The translations under genes and the position numbers were made by a program. Below are positions 44,772 to 53,766 of a DNA stretch of 64,000 nt, piece by piece. The notes beneath the pieces are model-generated. The model was not told the DNA's origin. It did no database searches and saw only the letters and a list, made by a program, of their open reading frames with translations. The stretch is from Paenarthrobacter aurescens (GTDB lineage: Bacteria > Actinomycetota > Actinomycetes > Actinomycetales > Micrococcaceae). The first letter of the stretch is position 1. Every line of letters begins with the position of its first letter. The stretch spans positions 1,364,001 to 1,428,000 of the forward strand of contig NZ_CP157456.1 in NCBI RefSeq assembly GCF_041549525.1, written 5' to 3'.

Positions 44772-45077
44772 ATGGTTAAGAAAGACGTTATGATCCGGTT
44801 TCTAGGACCTGACGACGGAGGGCGCCCGCATTTCCCGCTCCTGCGAGGTTACAGACCCCACTTTCGTGTGGGACAGGGCGATCTCATGGGCGTTGTACTG
44901 GCAGAATCGGACAGGGAGTTCGGTGATGGACAGTACCAACGCGTAACCGTGGATTTGGTATACGAAGGCCTTGTTGATTACTCGGCTCTAGACCCGGAAG
45001 TTCACTTCAACGTTCTTGAAGGCCTCAGGGTAGTTGGTGATGGATATGTCATCGGCAGCGCCAGGCAGGAAACGTAG
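44772..45077 (+). CDS. EF-Tu domain III-like small protein, candidate immunity factor
   Basis: 101 residues resembling the third (C-terminal beta-barrel) domain of elongation factor Tu. Residues 8-31 carry FLGPDDGGR and LLRGYRPHF, matching the EF-Tu pattern KDEGGRHTPFFKGYRPQF. D-x2-G and a final EGLRVVGDGYVIG match REGGRTVGAGVV. There is no GTPase or domain II. It lies 31 bases after the toxin tip and is the right size for an immunity protein. It could be a decoy if the toxin attacks EF-Tu or a relative. The fold call is from memory of EF-Tu; the role is inference. Confidence 0.55.
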   Translation: MVKKDVMIRFLGPDDGGRPHFPLLRGYRPHFRVGQGDLMGVVLAESDREFGDGQYQRVTVDLVYEGLVDYSALDPEVHFNVLEGLRVVGDGYVIGSARQET

Positions 45078-45490
45078 TTTATGACCGGCGAGTATCAAGT
45101 CCAGTGCATCGGCAGGGCCGGTGCGATCTGACCGGGCTTGAGGTGCACTACTGAGTCTCCCATCAGCAGTACACCACCACCTGGACCTACGCGCTGCCGA
45201 CGGGAAGCGACCTCCAGTTGGTGGGGGACATTCCCAGGATGAGAGTCTGTGGGATCCGCTTAGGGCATCGGATGGTTCATGTGATGCCCACATACGCTCG
45301 GTTGTTGCCTTGTTTCAGGCGGGCCGCAAAAAATTACTGATGATCATTTGGATAGCAATCCAAGGGCATCGGAGCGTCCACCATGAGCGCGCTAAGTTGC
45401 GAACATTTGGGCCCATAGATCCTGATATGTCACAGCAGGTGGTCAGCGTTCGTTCGTCTGTGCAGTTGGCTGTCCCTGCGACAGCCGGGG
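45078..45490. other. degenerate sequence between toxin pair and RHS remnant
   Basis: 413 bp with short broken frames only. One of them (QQYTTTWTYALPTGSDLQL, from 45164) could be RHS-derived, but the match is too short to call. Nothing else is supported. Confidence 0.4.
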
Positions 45491-45865
45491 GTGCACGGCG
45501 GGCGTGCCACCCGCCCCTGGGACCAACACGACCCATGGGTCGTCCTCGGCACGCCCACCACCCCCAACCCCACCACAACAACCAACACACGTGCAGGCAA
45601 ACGCGCCTACGACCCGGCCACCCGGGGGTTCCTTTCCACCGACCCCCTCGCCCCCATCCTGGGAACCGTCTGGGACGGGAACCCTAACTCCTACGCCAGG
45701 AACAACGGAGCCGCGGAGATGTTTTATGACGCGATGGGTGGGGCGCTGCTTGCACGCTTCCACGGGGCATCCGAACTGAGTTCCAGCCCTAGCTGGATGA
45801 CTCACAGCATGGCTGCGTACGGCGGTGCTCATGCCGGCGCTATCGTTGAAAGCGTCAATTTGTAG
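45491..45865 (+). pseudogene. RHS core-domain remnant
   Basis: The frame encodes the hallmark end of an RHS core: KRAYDPATRGFLSTDPLAP and NPNSYARNNG, normally followed by the variable toxin tip. Only about 124 codons are open, with no export signal or YD repeats upstream, so the rest of a protein normally over 1000 residues is gone. After the core it continues for about 50 residues (EMFYDAMGGALLARFHGASE) and stops. A remnant of a polymorphic toxin gene left by deletion or recombination. Confidence 0.7.
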
Positions 45866-45902
45866 GTAATGAGGTAATAGAGCACGGAACGGGAACGCCA
45901 CT

Positions 45903-46052
45903 TTGGTAAACGATGGAGCAGGGCACTCAGAAGAGGGGCATCCTAAGGATGATCTAACCGACGAAGAATTGATTCTAGGAAGAAGAGCGGAAATTTGGCT
46001 GGCTGACTCAATACCAGCTGCCTCGGTAGGGATACTAATCGCCAATGAATAG
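45903..46052 (+). other. short open frame, possible fragment of a toxin tip
   Basis: A 49-codon frame from TTG (ending RRAEIWLADSIPAASVGILIANE) is open back to 45873 but has no ribosome site. Residue composition looks protein-like. It may be a shifted piece of the RHS-linked toxin. Low confidence. Confidence 0.2.
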
Positions 46053-46159
46053 GGTGTGCATTAGTTGGTTAGTGCGAGGAACGAATTGCTGCGTAGTGGA
46101 TGAGGAACCTCTTGTGCCCACAACTCCGCTCCGCCACAGGAGAGTCTGAGGTCGCGAGT

Positions 46160-46370
46160 CAGGGCCTTCGGGCGACGTTCAAGTTACCTGCCGTTGTTCA
46201 GCGCGTTGCTGTGGAGGGTCTTCTGGTTGAAGTCTTGGTGGGACTCAAGCTCCGTGCGGATCTCCTCCCTAGGCGTCTGCTCAATTTGTAGATTGGCATG
46301 CCCGGGCCAGCCAAGTTGGCGGACAATTCCACTAGGGAGCAGTTTTCTTCCTATATTGAGAATAGATACT
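46160..46370 (-). pseudogene. decayed copy of the 3' end of the neighbouring DUF885 peptidase gene
   Basis: On minus this segment translates to LGWPGHANLQ, then EEIRTELESHQDF and LHSNALN. These align in order with LGWPGQAPSY, EQIRAELESREGF and FHSKALN of the intact protein encoded at 47459-49141, with one codon deleted. Nucleotide similarity runs from about 46160 to 46370, opposite 47470-47680, in the same orientation. A partial, diverged direct duplicate. Confidence 0.8.
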
Positions 46371-46524
46371 TAGCGGCAGGCCGCGTTACTTACGAAATCG
46401 CAAGAGTTTCGGTCCGCGCGACAATATAATCGTTATAAGAACCCCAAAGGCTGGCGATGGTGGGCACATTCTTCAGGCCAGATGAGGGAAACTAATATTC
46501 TATTTTGAGTTCTTAAGGTGGGTA

Positions 46525-47007
46525 ATGCGCTGGATTCTTGAAGAGCCGGGATATGAGGTCGACGACCGCCGCGAGGAGGTGCTGCAGGAGTGCCCGCCGG
46601 GCCGTTTCCTCATCGGAACAACTCCGCAGCCTCTTGTTGCTCTCGCAAACTGCCTATATGAAGCATCGGCAACTGCCGTGGACCGGGCCAGGTTTGCTGA
46701 CGCAAGGAATGCGCTTCGGCGCGTTCAGGAGCATGCGGGTCCGTTTTGGCTGGAGAACCCACACGGATCTTTCAGTTCCCAAAAACCACTGATGTGGCGG
46801 TCCGTGGAACTGCAGGAAAAAGAACTCATCGATCTCTTCGACTGCTATGAGGAAGGCTGGTTTCCGGTAACTGTCGACGACGGAGAAACTGATGTCTTTC
46901 GGGCGGCCATATCGGCAGTATTGCGGACAATTGATAATGAGGAACTTGTCTCACGCATCGACGCTACTGAAACTCAGTTGAGGGAACTCGTTCACCATAT
47001 GAAATGA
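46525..47007 (+). CDS. hypothetical protein in toxin patch
   Basis: 160-residue soluble protein, acidic, alpha-helical in appearance, with a good AAGGTGG ribosome site before the ATG. No signal peptide or membrane helix. I do not recognise the family. Position (between RHS debris and a SUKH-like gene) and size suit an immunity protein for a lost toxin, but there is no motif to prove it. Base composition is lower in GC than in flanking housekeeping genes. Confidence 0.6.
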   Translation: MRWILEEPGYEVDDRREEVLQECPPGRFLIGTTPQPLVALANCLYEASATAVDRARFADARNALRRVQEHAGPFWLENPHGSFSSQKPLMWRSVELQEKELIDLFDCYEEGWFPVTVDDGETDVFRAAISAVLRTIDNEELVSRIDATETQLRELVHHMK

Positions 47008-47065
47008 CCCGTAGAGTCTGTTCGAGAAATTCAATTGTAATTGTCAGCCGCCTGGAGAGAAACCA

Positions 47066-47401
47066 TTGACGCAGAACGTCGCATTGCCAGCGCTCTATGA
47101 CCGCATGATCGAACGTGGAATTGTCGACCTGGAGCCATGGGAACTTCTCCGAGGAGCAGAGCAGGCGCATCGATTGAAGCACCTTGTCGAGACTTTCCCA
47201 GAATGGCCCCTCAATCCCTTTGCACACAGGTCCGATAACGATGATGTGGCTTGCTGGACGGGCGAAAACGTCGTAGTCGTCGATGACTACGACGTTGTAA
47301 GGGACGCAAACGAGGCGGCCGTACGGCACCAGCCAGCCGAATACCACTCGATGGATGAATGGCTGATTGTGGCAATACGGGACTTCATCGAGTTTGATTA
47401 A
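47066..47401 (+). CDS. SUKH/SMI1-KNR4-like immunity protein candidate
   Basis: 111-residue protein starting at TTG 47066 with GGAGA upstream. The central NDDVACWTGENVVVVDDYD and the C-terminal YHSMDEWLIVAIRDFIEF resemble SMI1/KNR4 (SUKH) superfamily proteins, which are common immunity proteins of contact-dependent and RHS toxins. Smaller than most SUKH proteins. No partner toxin is intact nearby, so it may be an orphan immunity gene. Confidence 0.55.
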   Translation: MTQNVALPALYDRMIERGIVDLEPWELLRGAEQAHRLKHLVETFPEWPLNPFAHRSDNDDVACWTGENVVVVDDYDVVRDANEAAVRHQPAEYHSMDEWLIVAIRDFIEFD

Positions 47402-47419
47402 ACCGCCATCGCGGCGCAC

Positions 47420-47452
47420 CGAGTGCCTCCGGCCTCTTGCCGGAGGCACTCG
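47420..47452 (-). terminator. terminator of the DUF885 peptidase gene
   Basis: CGAGTGCCTCCGG (47420-47432) pairs perfectly with 47440-47452 around a seven-base loop, 6 bases past the minus-strand stop. It could also end the plus-strand SUKH-like gene. Confidence 0.7.
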
Positions 47453-47458
47453 AGCAGA

Positions 47459-49141
47459 TCAGCCCAGCAACGCCCGGCGCAGGACGTCCAGGCCCACAGA
47501 GCCGATGTTCAAGGCCTTGCTGTGGAAGGACTTCAGGTCGAAGCCCTCCCGGGATTCAAGCTCGGCGCGGATCTGTTCCCACAAACGCTGGCCCACCTTG
47601 TAGGAGGGCGCTTGTCCCGGCCAGCCCAGGTATCGGGTGAATTCGAACTGGAGCTGGCCTTCGCTGATATCGAGGTTGGCTTTGAGGAAGTCGAAGCCCT
47701 TCTCCGGTGTCCAGGTGCCGGTGCCCCAGCGTTCGGGAACGGGCAGTTCAAGGTGGACGCCGATGTCGAACACCACGCGGGCTGCCCGCATGCGCTGGCC
47801 ATCCAACATGCCCATGTGGTCGCCCGGATCCTTGAGGTAGCCCAGTTCCAGCATGAGCTGCTCGGCGTAGAGTGCCCAGCCTTCGCCGTGGCCGGACACC
47901 CAGCAGACGTTGCGTCGCCAGTTGTTGAGTAGTTCGCGCCGGTAGGTTGCCGTGGCGACCTGGAGGTGGTGGCCGGGGACGCCTTCGTGGAACACGGTGG
48001 TGGTTTCGGACCAGGTGGTGAAGGTGTCTTCACCCGCCGGCACGGACCACCACATGCGACCGGGCCGGGAGAAGTCGTCAGAGGGGCCGGTGTAGTAGAT
48101 GCCACCCTCGTCGGTAGGGGCGATCATGCACTCGAGGGTCTTCATGACATCCGGGATGTCGAAGTGGACGTCGGCCAGCTCGGTCACTGCGCGGTCGGAG
48201 AGTTCCTGCATCCAGGCCTTGAGGGCGTCCGTGCCTTTGATCTGGCGTGCGGGATCGCTGTTGAGGATGCTCTTCGCTTCCTCGATCGAGGCTCCGGGTT
48301 TGATCTGGTTGGCGACCTTTTCCTGCTCGCTGATAAGCCGCTCAAGCTCCTGCACGCCCCAGGCGTAGGTCTCTTCCAGGTCGATTTCCGCGCCAACAAA
48401 TGAACGGGAGGCCAGCGCGTACCGGTCCCGTCCCACTGCGTCTTTTTCGGGGGCTGCGGGAAGGAGCTCGTCCCGGAGGAAGTCGCCCAAGGCGCTGTAC
48501 GCTGAGCGCGCGGCTGCGGTACCGGCGTCGAGCCTGTCCTGAACCTCGGCGGGCAGCGGCGAACCTCCAACGGCGGCCGCCGAAGCCATCTTGGCGAAGA
48601 AGCCGTCCTCTGCGGCGTAGCGGCCGGTCTGCTCGATCACAATCCGCACCTGCCGGGCTGCGGCCACTTTTTCTTCGGCAGCAGCCGAGCGAAGGGAGGC
48701 GATGTACCCCTCAACAGCCCCGGGAACGTTGGCGGCACGGCCGGCAATATGCTCCCACTGTTCCACCGTGTCCGTGGGCATGAGGTCAAAAATGGCGCGA
48801 ATATCCTGGGCGGGCGAGGCAATGTTGTTCAGGTCCGCGGCATCCCAACCGGACTCGTGAATCTCCAGTTCCAAGCCGAGCCGCTCGCGCATGGCGTCGA
48901 GGGTGACAGCGTCCACATCATCGGACGGCTCAAGGCCAGCCAGGGCATCCAGGGCCAACTTTGTGGCCTCCGCATGAGCCTCGGCACCGGCAGGGGAGTA
49001 GTCCTGATATTCGGTTTCATGTCCCGGCAAGCCCAGCGTGGTGGCGAAACTGGGATTGAGCTCGATCAACTTTTCTGTGTACGCGTCAGCGACGGCATCG
49101 ATGGCGGACTTCGGGCGTACAGGTGTGTTTGCAGTAGTCAC
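47459..49141 (-). CDS. DUF885 family putative zinc peptidase
   Basis: 560-residue cytoplasmic protein of the DUF885 family, distant metallopeptidases. A zinc-type motif His385-Glu386-x4-His391-His392 (FHEGVPGHHLQ) is followed by GHGEGWALYAEQLM, carrying the expected downstream acidic ligand. No signal peptide is seen. Length is normal. GTG start at 49141. The C-terminal coding end is duplicated in decayed form 1.3 kb away (46160-46370), marking this gene's 3' end as a recombination point. Confidence 0.9.
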   Translation of the reverse strand: MTTANTPVRPKSAIDAVADAYTEKLIELNPSFATTLGLPGHETEYQDYSPAGAEAHAEATKLALDALAGLEPSDDVDAVTLDAMRERLGLELEIHESGWDAADLNNIASPAQDIRAIFDLMPTDTVEQWEHIAGRAANVPGAVEGYIASLRSAAAEEKVAAARQVRIVIEQTGRYAAEDGFFAKMASAAAVGGSPLPAEVQDRLDAGTAAARSAYSALGDFLRDELLPAAPEKDAVGRDRYALASRSFVGAEIDLEETYAWGVQELERLISEQEKVANQIKPGASIEEAKSILNSDPARQIKGTDALKAWMQELSDRAVTELADVHFDIPDVMKTLECMIAPTDEGGIYYTGPSDDFSRPGRMWWSVPAGEDTFTTWSETTTVFHEGVPGHHLQVATATYRRELLNNWRRNVCWVSGHGEGWALYAEQLMLELGYLKDPGDHMGMLDGQRMRAARVVFDIGVHLELPVPERWGTGTWTPEKGFDFLKANLDISEGQLQFEFTRYLGWPGQAPSYKVGQRLWEQIRAELESREGFDLKSFHSKALNIGSVGLDVLRRALLG

Positions 49142-49208
49142 CCACAGAGCCTAGCCGTGACGCCGCCTACGTGAAAGGGTTGTTGAACTCTTCTACGGCA
49201 GGGAAAAA

Positions 49209-49466
49209 TTACCCGCGGCTGCGCTTCCACGCGCCGGGCCCCGGTGTGGGGTCCAGGCGGAGTTGCTGGCGGCGCACCCAATGCCGAACATTCGGCTTCG
49301 ACGCGGCAGCCTCCGAAGGAGCGCCGAGGGAAACCACGACGGCGGCAATCGCCGCCAGCTCTTCGGCCGTCGGTTCGCCCTTGACCACCGAAAACAGCGG
49401 CGCAGCGGCTGCTTCAGCGGGAACCTGATCAGGCGCGGCGTCGGCGCGATGCTTTGGCGCGCTCAC
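49209..49466 (-). CDS. accE: acyl-CoA carboxylase epsilon subunit
   Basis: 85-residue AccE-type protein. An Ala-rich flexible N-terminus, then [20 protein letters not shown] and a C-terminal [21 protein letters not shown]. This is the usual signature of the small subunit that stimulates actinobacterial AccA-AccD complexes. The GTG start overlaps the accD stop by 4 bases, so translation is coupled. Confidence 0.93.
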   Translation of the reverse strand: MSAPKHRADAAPDQVPAEAAAAPLFSVVKGEPTAEELAAIAAVVVSLGAPSEAAASKPNVRHWVRRQQLRLDPTPGPGAWKRSRG

Positions 49467-51046
49467 AGCGGGATGTTTCCGTGCTTCTTGGTGGGCAGGC
49501 TTGCACGCTTGTCGCGGAGTGCGCGGAGGCCACGGATGATCTGCAAGCGGGTGTCCGAGGGGGCAATGACTGCGTCGATGTAGCCCAGCTGTGCGGCCTG
49601 GTAGGGGTTGAGGAGTTCTTCCTCGTAGCCCTGAATGATCTCGGCGCGCTTGGCTTCGACGTCTCCGCCGGCTTCTGCTACGGCAGCCAGGTCCCGACGG
49701 TAGAGGATATTAACGGCACCTTGGGCACCCATGACGCCGATCTGGGCGGTGGGCCATGCAAGGTTCAGGTCAGCGCCCAGCTTCTTTGAGCCCATCACGA
49801 TGTACGCGCCACCATAAGCCTTGCGGGTGATGACGGTGAGCTTGGGAACGGTTGCTTCAGCGTAGGCGTAGAGAAGCTTGGCGCCGCGGCGGATGATGCC
49901 CTGGAACTCCTGGTCTTTACCGGGCAGGAAGCCGGGGACGTCAACCAGCGTGATGATGGGAACATTGAAGGCATCGCAATGGCGGACAAACCGGGCTGCC
50001 TTCTCCGAGGCGGAGATGTCCAGTGTTCCCGCGAACTGCATGGGCTGGTTTGCTACGATCCCTACGGTGTGACCCTCAACGCGGCCGTAACCGATGATCA
50101 CGTTGGGCGCGTACAAGGACTGCATTTCGAGGAAGTGGGCGTCGTCCACGATCTGCTCAATGACCTTGCGCATGTCGTACGGCTGGTTGGCGGAATCGGG
50201 GATCAGTCCGTCCAGCGCGTGGTCGTCGTCGTTGAGTTCCAGTTCCTGGTCATGCTCCACCACGGGCGCTTCGGAGAGGTTGTTGGAGGGCAGGAAGTCC
50301 AGGAGTTCACGGACGAACTCAATGGCGTCTGCTTCATCGGAAGCGAGGTAGGTGGAGGTGCCGGTGGTGGCGTTGTGCTGCCGCGCGCCACCCAGGGTTT
50401 CCATGTCCACGTCCTCACCGGTGACCGTCTTGATGACGTCAGGGCCGGTAATGAACATGTGGGACGTCTTGTCCACCATGACCACGTAATCGGTCAGGGC
50501 GGGTGAGTAGGCGGCGCCACCGGCGCATGGGCCCATGATGAGGGAGATCTGGGGGACTACACCGGATGCATGGACGTTGTTGCGGAAGATGTCCGCGAAC
50601 ATGGCCAGTGAGGCGACGCCTTCCTGGATGCGCGCCCCGCCGCCGTCGTTGATTCCTACTACGGGGCAACCGTTGCGGAGGGCGAACTCCTGGACTTTGA
50701 CGATTTTTTCGCCGTTGACCTGGCTCAGCGAACCGCCATAGACGCTGAAGTCCTGGCTGTAGATGGCGATCAGGCGGCCGTCCACGGTGCCATAGCCGGA
50801 GACCACGCCGTCACCGAGCGGCTTCTTCTTTTCCATGCCGAAGGCTGTGGAGCGGTGCACTGCCAGGGCGTCGAACTCCACGAAGGATCCCGGGTCAACC
50901 AGGAGATCAATGCGTTCGCGGGCGGTGTTCTTTCCGCGTGCGTGCTGCTTCTCAATGGCTTCCGGGCCGGAAGGCTGCTCTGCACGTGCCTGGCGATCGC
51001 GGAAGTCGGCAATCTTTCCCGCTGTCGTTGTCAGATCGTGGCTCAT
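49463..51046 (-). CDS. accD: acyl-CoA carboxylase beta (carboxyltransferase) subunit
   Basis: 527-residue carboxyltransferase moving CO2 from biotin to an acyl-CoA (propionyl- or acetyl-CoA). Crotonase-fold halves show [16 protein letters not shown] and [16 protein letters not shown] (N half), and [20 protein letters not shown] and [13 protein letters not shown] (C half), the two oxyanion regions. The closest mycobacterial analogue is AccD5. ATG at 51046 follows GGAGA; the open frame extends 19 codons upstream without support. Transcribed with accE. Divergent from an SDR gene across a 212-bp region containing a palindromic operator. Confidence 0.95.
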   Translation of the reverse strand: MSHDLTTTAGKIADFRDRQARAEQPSGPEAIEKQHARGKNTARERIDLLVDPGSFVEFDALAVHRSTAFGMEKKKPLGDGVVSGYGTVDGRLIAIYSQDFSVYGGSLSQVNGEKIVKVQEFALRNGCPVVGINDGGGARIQEGVASLAMFADIFRNNVHASGVVPQISLIMGPCAGGAAYSPALTDYVVMVDKTSHMFITGPDVIKTVTGEDVDMETLGGARQHNATTGTSTYLASDEADAIEFVRELLDFLPSNNLSEAPVVEHDQELELNDDDHALDGLIPDSANQPYDMRKVIEQIVDDAHFLEMQSLYAPNVIIGYGRVEGHTVGIVANQPMQFAGTLDISASEKAARFVRHCDAFNVPIITLVDVPGFLPGKDQEFQGIIRRGAKLLYAYAEATVPKLTVITRKAYGGAYIVMGSKKLGADLNLAWPTAQIGVMGAQGAVNILYRRDLAAVAEAGGDVEAKRAEIIQGYEEELLNPYQAAQLGYIDAVIAPSDTRLQIIRGLRALRDKRASLPTKKHGNIPL

Positions 51047-51216
51047 CAAGTGTCTCCGGCTCTGTAGCTGATTTTCGTCGGCGCAGTTCGTTGCAGTTCG
51101 CAAAGCTTAAGTAGCTTCCGTACAAAGAAACGGCCCCGCAGGCCAGTCTAGTGACGCCTTTGCCGCGAACCGCTGTAGAAACCCTACAATTTTCAGCCCC
51201 CAAGCCAAAGCCATCA

Positions 51217-51240
51217 CTATGTTACCCGTCAGTAACATAG
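51217..51240. promoter_or_regulatory. 24-bp palindromic operator between accD and SDR
   Basis: CTATGTTAC and GTAACATAG are exact inverted 9-mers separated by CCGTCA. The site is 19 bases upstream of the SDR start codon and would block its promoter. The form fits a TetR- or FadR-like lipid-metabolism regulator. Confidence 0.65.
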
Positions 51241-51258
51241 GTGAGTTAGAGTGTCTCC

Positions 51259-52149
51259 ATGACATCAAGCAACGGCGCTTCCTCCGCCTCCACAGAGGGT
51301 CAAACGCAACGCACCAGCCCTTATGTGGCCACCGCTTCGCTCAAGGGCAAAACCATCCTGATGTCCGGCGGCAGCCGGGGCATCGGCCTGGCCATCGCCA
51401 CCCGGGCGGCCCGGGATGGCGCCAACATTGTGCTCATGGCCAAGACCGGGGATCCCCATCCCAAACTCGAAGGCACCGTTTTCACCGCCGCGGAACAACT
51501 GGTGGAAGCAGGCGGCCAGGCGCTGCCGCTTGTGGGGGACGTCCGCAATGATGACGACGTCGCCGCAGCAGTAGCCGCCGCCGTCGAGCGTTTCGGGGGG
51601 ATTGACGTTGTGGTCAACAACGCCTCGGCGATCGACCTCTCCCGCACCGACGCCGTGGACATGAAACGCTACGACCTCATGCAGGACATCAACGTCCGTG
51701 GAACGTTCCTGCTCTCCAAGCTGGCCCTGCCTGCGCTGCGCGAATCAAGCCACGGCCACATCCTCACCCTGTCCCCGCCCCTGAACCTGGACCCCAAATG
51801 GGCCGGCATGCACCTGGCCTACACCATGGCCAAGTACGGGATGAGCCTGACCACCCTGGGACTCGCCGAAGAGCTGAAGAACGACGGCGTCTCGGTCAAC
51901 TCGCTCTGGCCATGCACCTTGATTGACACCGCCGCAATCCGCAACATGCCCGGCGGGCAGCAGATGGTGCGGGCCGCCCGCGGACCGGAAATCATGGCTG
52001 ACGCTGCCCATGCGGTGCTGACGGGATCGGGCTCCACGGGAAACTTCTACACGGACGAGGAAGTGCTGCGCTCTGCCGGCGTGTTGGACTTCACTCCCTA
52101 CAGCCTCGGCGCACCCGAGGACCGCTTGGTGCCGGACATCTTCCTCTAA
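51259..52149 (+). CDS. SDR, hydroxysteroid dehydrogenase-like (HSDL2-type)
   Basis: 296-residue SDR. Cofactor motif MSGGSRGIGLAIATRAARDG, VVNNASAIDLSRT, and the catalytic Tyr-Lys in YTMAKYGMSL; the usual serine is in LTLSPPLNL. This set, with AKTGDPHPKLEGTVFTAAEQ, is typical of the HSDL2-like subgroup, which in animals has an added SCP2 domain, absent here. It may reduce a fatty acyl-CoA-derived ketone, in keeping with neighbouring acyl-CoA carboxylase genes. ATG 51259 with a weak ribosome site. Confidence 0.88.
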   Translation: MTSSNGASSASTEGQTQRTSPYVATASLKGKTILMSGGSRGIGLAIATRAARDGANIVLMAKTGDPHPKLEGTVFTAAEQLVEAGGQALPLVGDVRNDDDVAAAVAAAVERFGGIDVVVNNASAIDLSRTDAVDMKRYDLMQDINVRGTFLLSKLALPALRESSHGHILTLSPPLNLDPKWAGMHLAYTMAKYGMSLTTLGLAEELKNDGVSVNSLWPCTLIDTAAIRNMPGGQQMVRAARGPEIMADAAHAVLTGSGSTGNFYTDEEVLRSAGVLDFTPYSLGAPEDRLVPDIFL

Positions 52150-52229
52150 GCGGATCTTCCCGGCGGATTCCCAGCCGTTTTCGGGGCGGGCAACATCCGC
52201 CGGACGCTGCAACTGGATAGGATTCAGCT

Positions 52230-53180
52230 ATGGATGCCGAACAGCCAGAGAGCAGTGAACCCCAGGCCTCGTCCGGAGGGGTCTCTTCCGGCGGTGACCC
52301 GTCCGCGCAGCCTCGTGAAGCTCTGGACCGTGATGCTCTGCTCCAGCCGGAGTTCCTGGCGGCCACGGGCATCTCTCATCTGGACATAGTTCAATCCACG
52401 GGCTCTACCAACCAGGACCTTGTACGGGCTGTGACAGTGGAGCCCAAAAAGTGGGCCGACCTTTCCGTGTTGACCGCTGAACACCAGACGGCGGCGCGTG
52501 GCAGGCTGGATCGCCACTGGGAATCACCCGAACGCTCGGCGGTTTCGGTTTCCATGGTGTTGCGCCCGGTCACGGCTGAGGGCATGCCGGTCCCCACCCA
52601 AAGCTATTCCTGGCTTTCGCTGCTTGCTGCTGTGGCGTTGCGGGAGGCCCTGCAGGAAACTGCGGGCGTCACCGCTGAGATCAAGTGGCCCAACGACGTC
52701 CTGGTCAACGGACGCAAGGTGGCAGGGATCCTGGCGCAAATGACTCCCCTGGGCGACGGCTCTGTTCCGGCAGTCATCCTGGGCGTTGGGCTCAACGTGT
52801 CCCTGGCCCAGGAAGAACTGCCGGTTCCCACGGCAACATCGCTTGCCCTGGAGGGGGCAACCACCACCGACCGCACCGCGTTGCTGAAGAGCTACCTGTC
52901 CCGCTTTGCACGGCTTTACCGCAGCTTCTGCAACTCCGAAGGGGACCCTGCGGCCGGTTTGGTGGGCGGCCCTTCGCTTCATAAGCGCGTTGAGTCGGCC
53001 ATGGTCACGTTGGGCCGCGAAGTGCGGGCACACTTGCCCGGGGATCACGAACTCGTGGGGCATGCCTCGCGTTTGGACGAGCACGGCTCGTTGCTGGTGG
53101 TGGACCACGGTGGCAGGGAGCATGTTGTGACAGCCGGCGATGTGGTGCATTTGCGTGCCACAGAAAGCGGTTATGCGTAA
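52230..53180 (+). CDS. birA: biotin--[acetyl-CoA-carboxylase] ligase
   Basis: 316-residue biotin protein ligase of the catalytic core type without an N-terminal helix-turn-helix (group I). Motifs are VQSTGSTNQDLVR, the biotinyl-adenylate loop TAARGRLDRHW, IKWPNDVLVNGRKVAGIL, and a C-terminal SH3-like part (GRELV-like RLDEHGSLLVVDHGGRE). It would biotinylate Lys568 of the AccA protein encoded at 35833. ATG 52230 with AGGA upstream. The stop overlaps the PH-domain gene by 8 bases. Confidence 0.94.
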   Translation: MDAEQPESSEPQASSGGVSSGGDPSAQPREALDRDALLQPEFLAATGISHLDIVQSTGSTNQDLVRAVTVEPKKWADLSVLTAEHQTAARGRLDRHWESPERSAVSVSMVLRPVTAEGMPVPTQSYSWLSLLAAVALREALQETAGVTAEIKWPNDVLVNGRKVAGILAQMTPLGDGSVPAVILGVGLNVSLAQEELPVPTATSLALEGATTTDRTALLKSYLSRFARLYRSFCNSEGDPAAGLVGGPSLHKRVESAMVTLGREVRAHLPGDHELVGHASRLDEHGSLLVVDHGGREHVVTAGDVVHLRATESGYA

Positions 53181-53766
53181 AGAGTTACTCCCGGGGGAGC
53201 AGGTCATCACCATCACGCGCCAACAGGCCCGCTCACTCTTTTTTCCGGTGCTGGCCTTCATTGTGGTCCCTGCCGCTGCCGGCTTTGCCTGTGCTTGGAT
53301 TGTCAGGGAAAACCCGCAACGCCTTGCGCCGTTCATCACAGCGGCGTGGACACCGTGGCTCATTGGAGCGGTGCTTGTCCTCGCCGGGTGGTTCCTTGCT
53401 GCGTTCAGCCTCAAGCGGGTGTTGCGCTGGCGTTCGGTCAAGTACATCCTGACGAGCAGGCGCGTACTTGCCAGAAACGGAATGTTCAGGCGGAATGATT
53501 GGCAGGTTTCGCTGATGGCCATCCACAACGTAGGTGTCCACCAGAGCATGCTCCAACGCTCATTGCACTCGGGGAATATATCCTTGGATACCGGGCACTC
53601 CGGAATAGCCGTCCTGACCGACGTTCCCGAAGTGGGGAAGTTCCGCGGTTTCATTCTTGACGCCATGGACGAACTTCCGCAGGGTGAGGTTTTTGAGGGT
53701 GAAGTACTGAGGGATTTCGAAGAATTGCCGTGGGAGTTTAAAGAAGGTGGAAGAGATGAGCGTTGA
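53173..53766 (+). CDS. bacterial PH-domain membrane protein
   Basis: 197-residue protein with two N-terminal helices (about 22-45, 58-78) followed by a YdbS-like bacterial PH domain (LKRVLRWRSVKYILTSRRVLARNGMFRRN, then VSLMAIHNVGVHQSMLQRSL). Starts inside the birA 3' end (ATG 53173) and overlaps the cyclase start by 11 bases, making a three-gene unit. The same birA-PH neighbourhood is known in mycobacteria. Function unknown. Confidence 0.88.
   Translation: MRKELLPGEQVITITRQQARSLFFPVLAFIVVPAAAGFACAWIVRENPQRLAPFITAAWTPWLIGAVLVLAGWFLAAFSLKRVLRWRSVKYILTSRRVLARNGMFRRNDWQVSLMAIHNVGVHQSMLQRSLHSGNISLDTGHSGIAVLTDVPEVGKFRGFILDAMDELPQGEVFEGEVLRDFEELPWEFKEGGRDER

Noticed and set aside
46100..46291. 63-codon plus-strand frame
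   Set aside because: It is antisense to the decayed peptidase 3' end; its similarity to the complement of the intact gene comes from that duplication.
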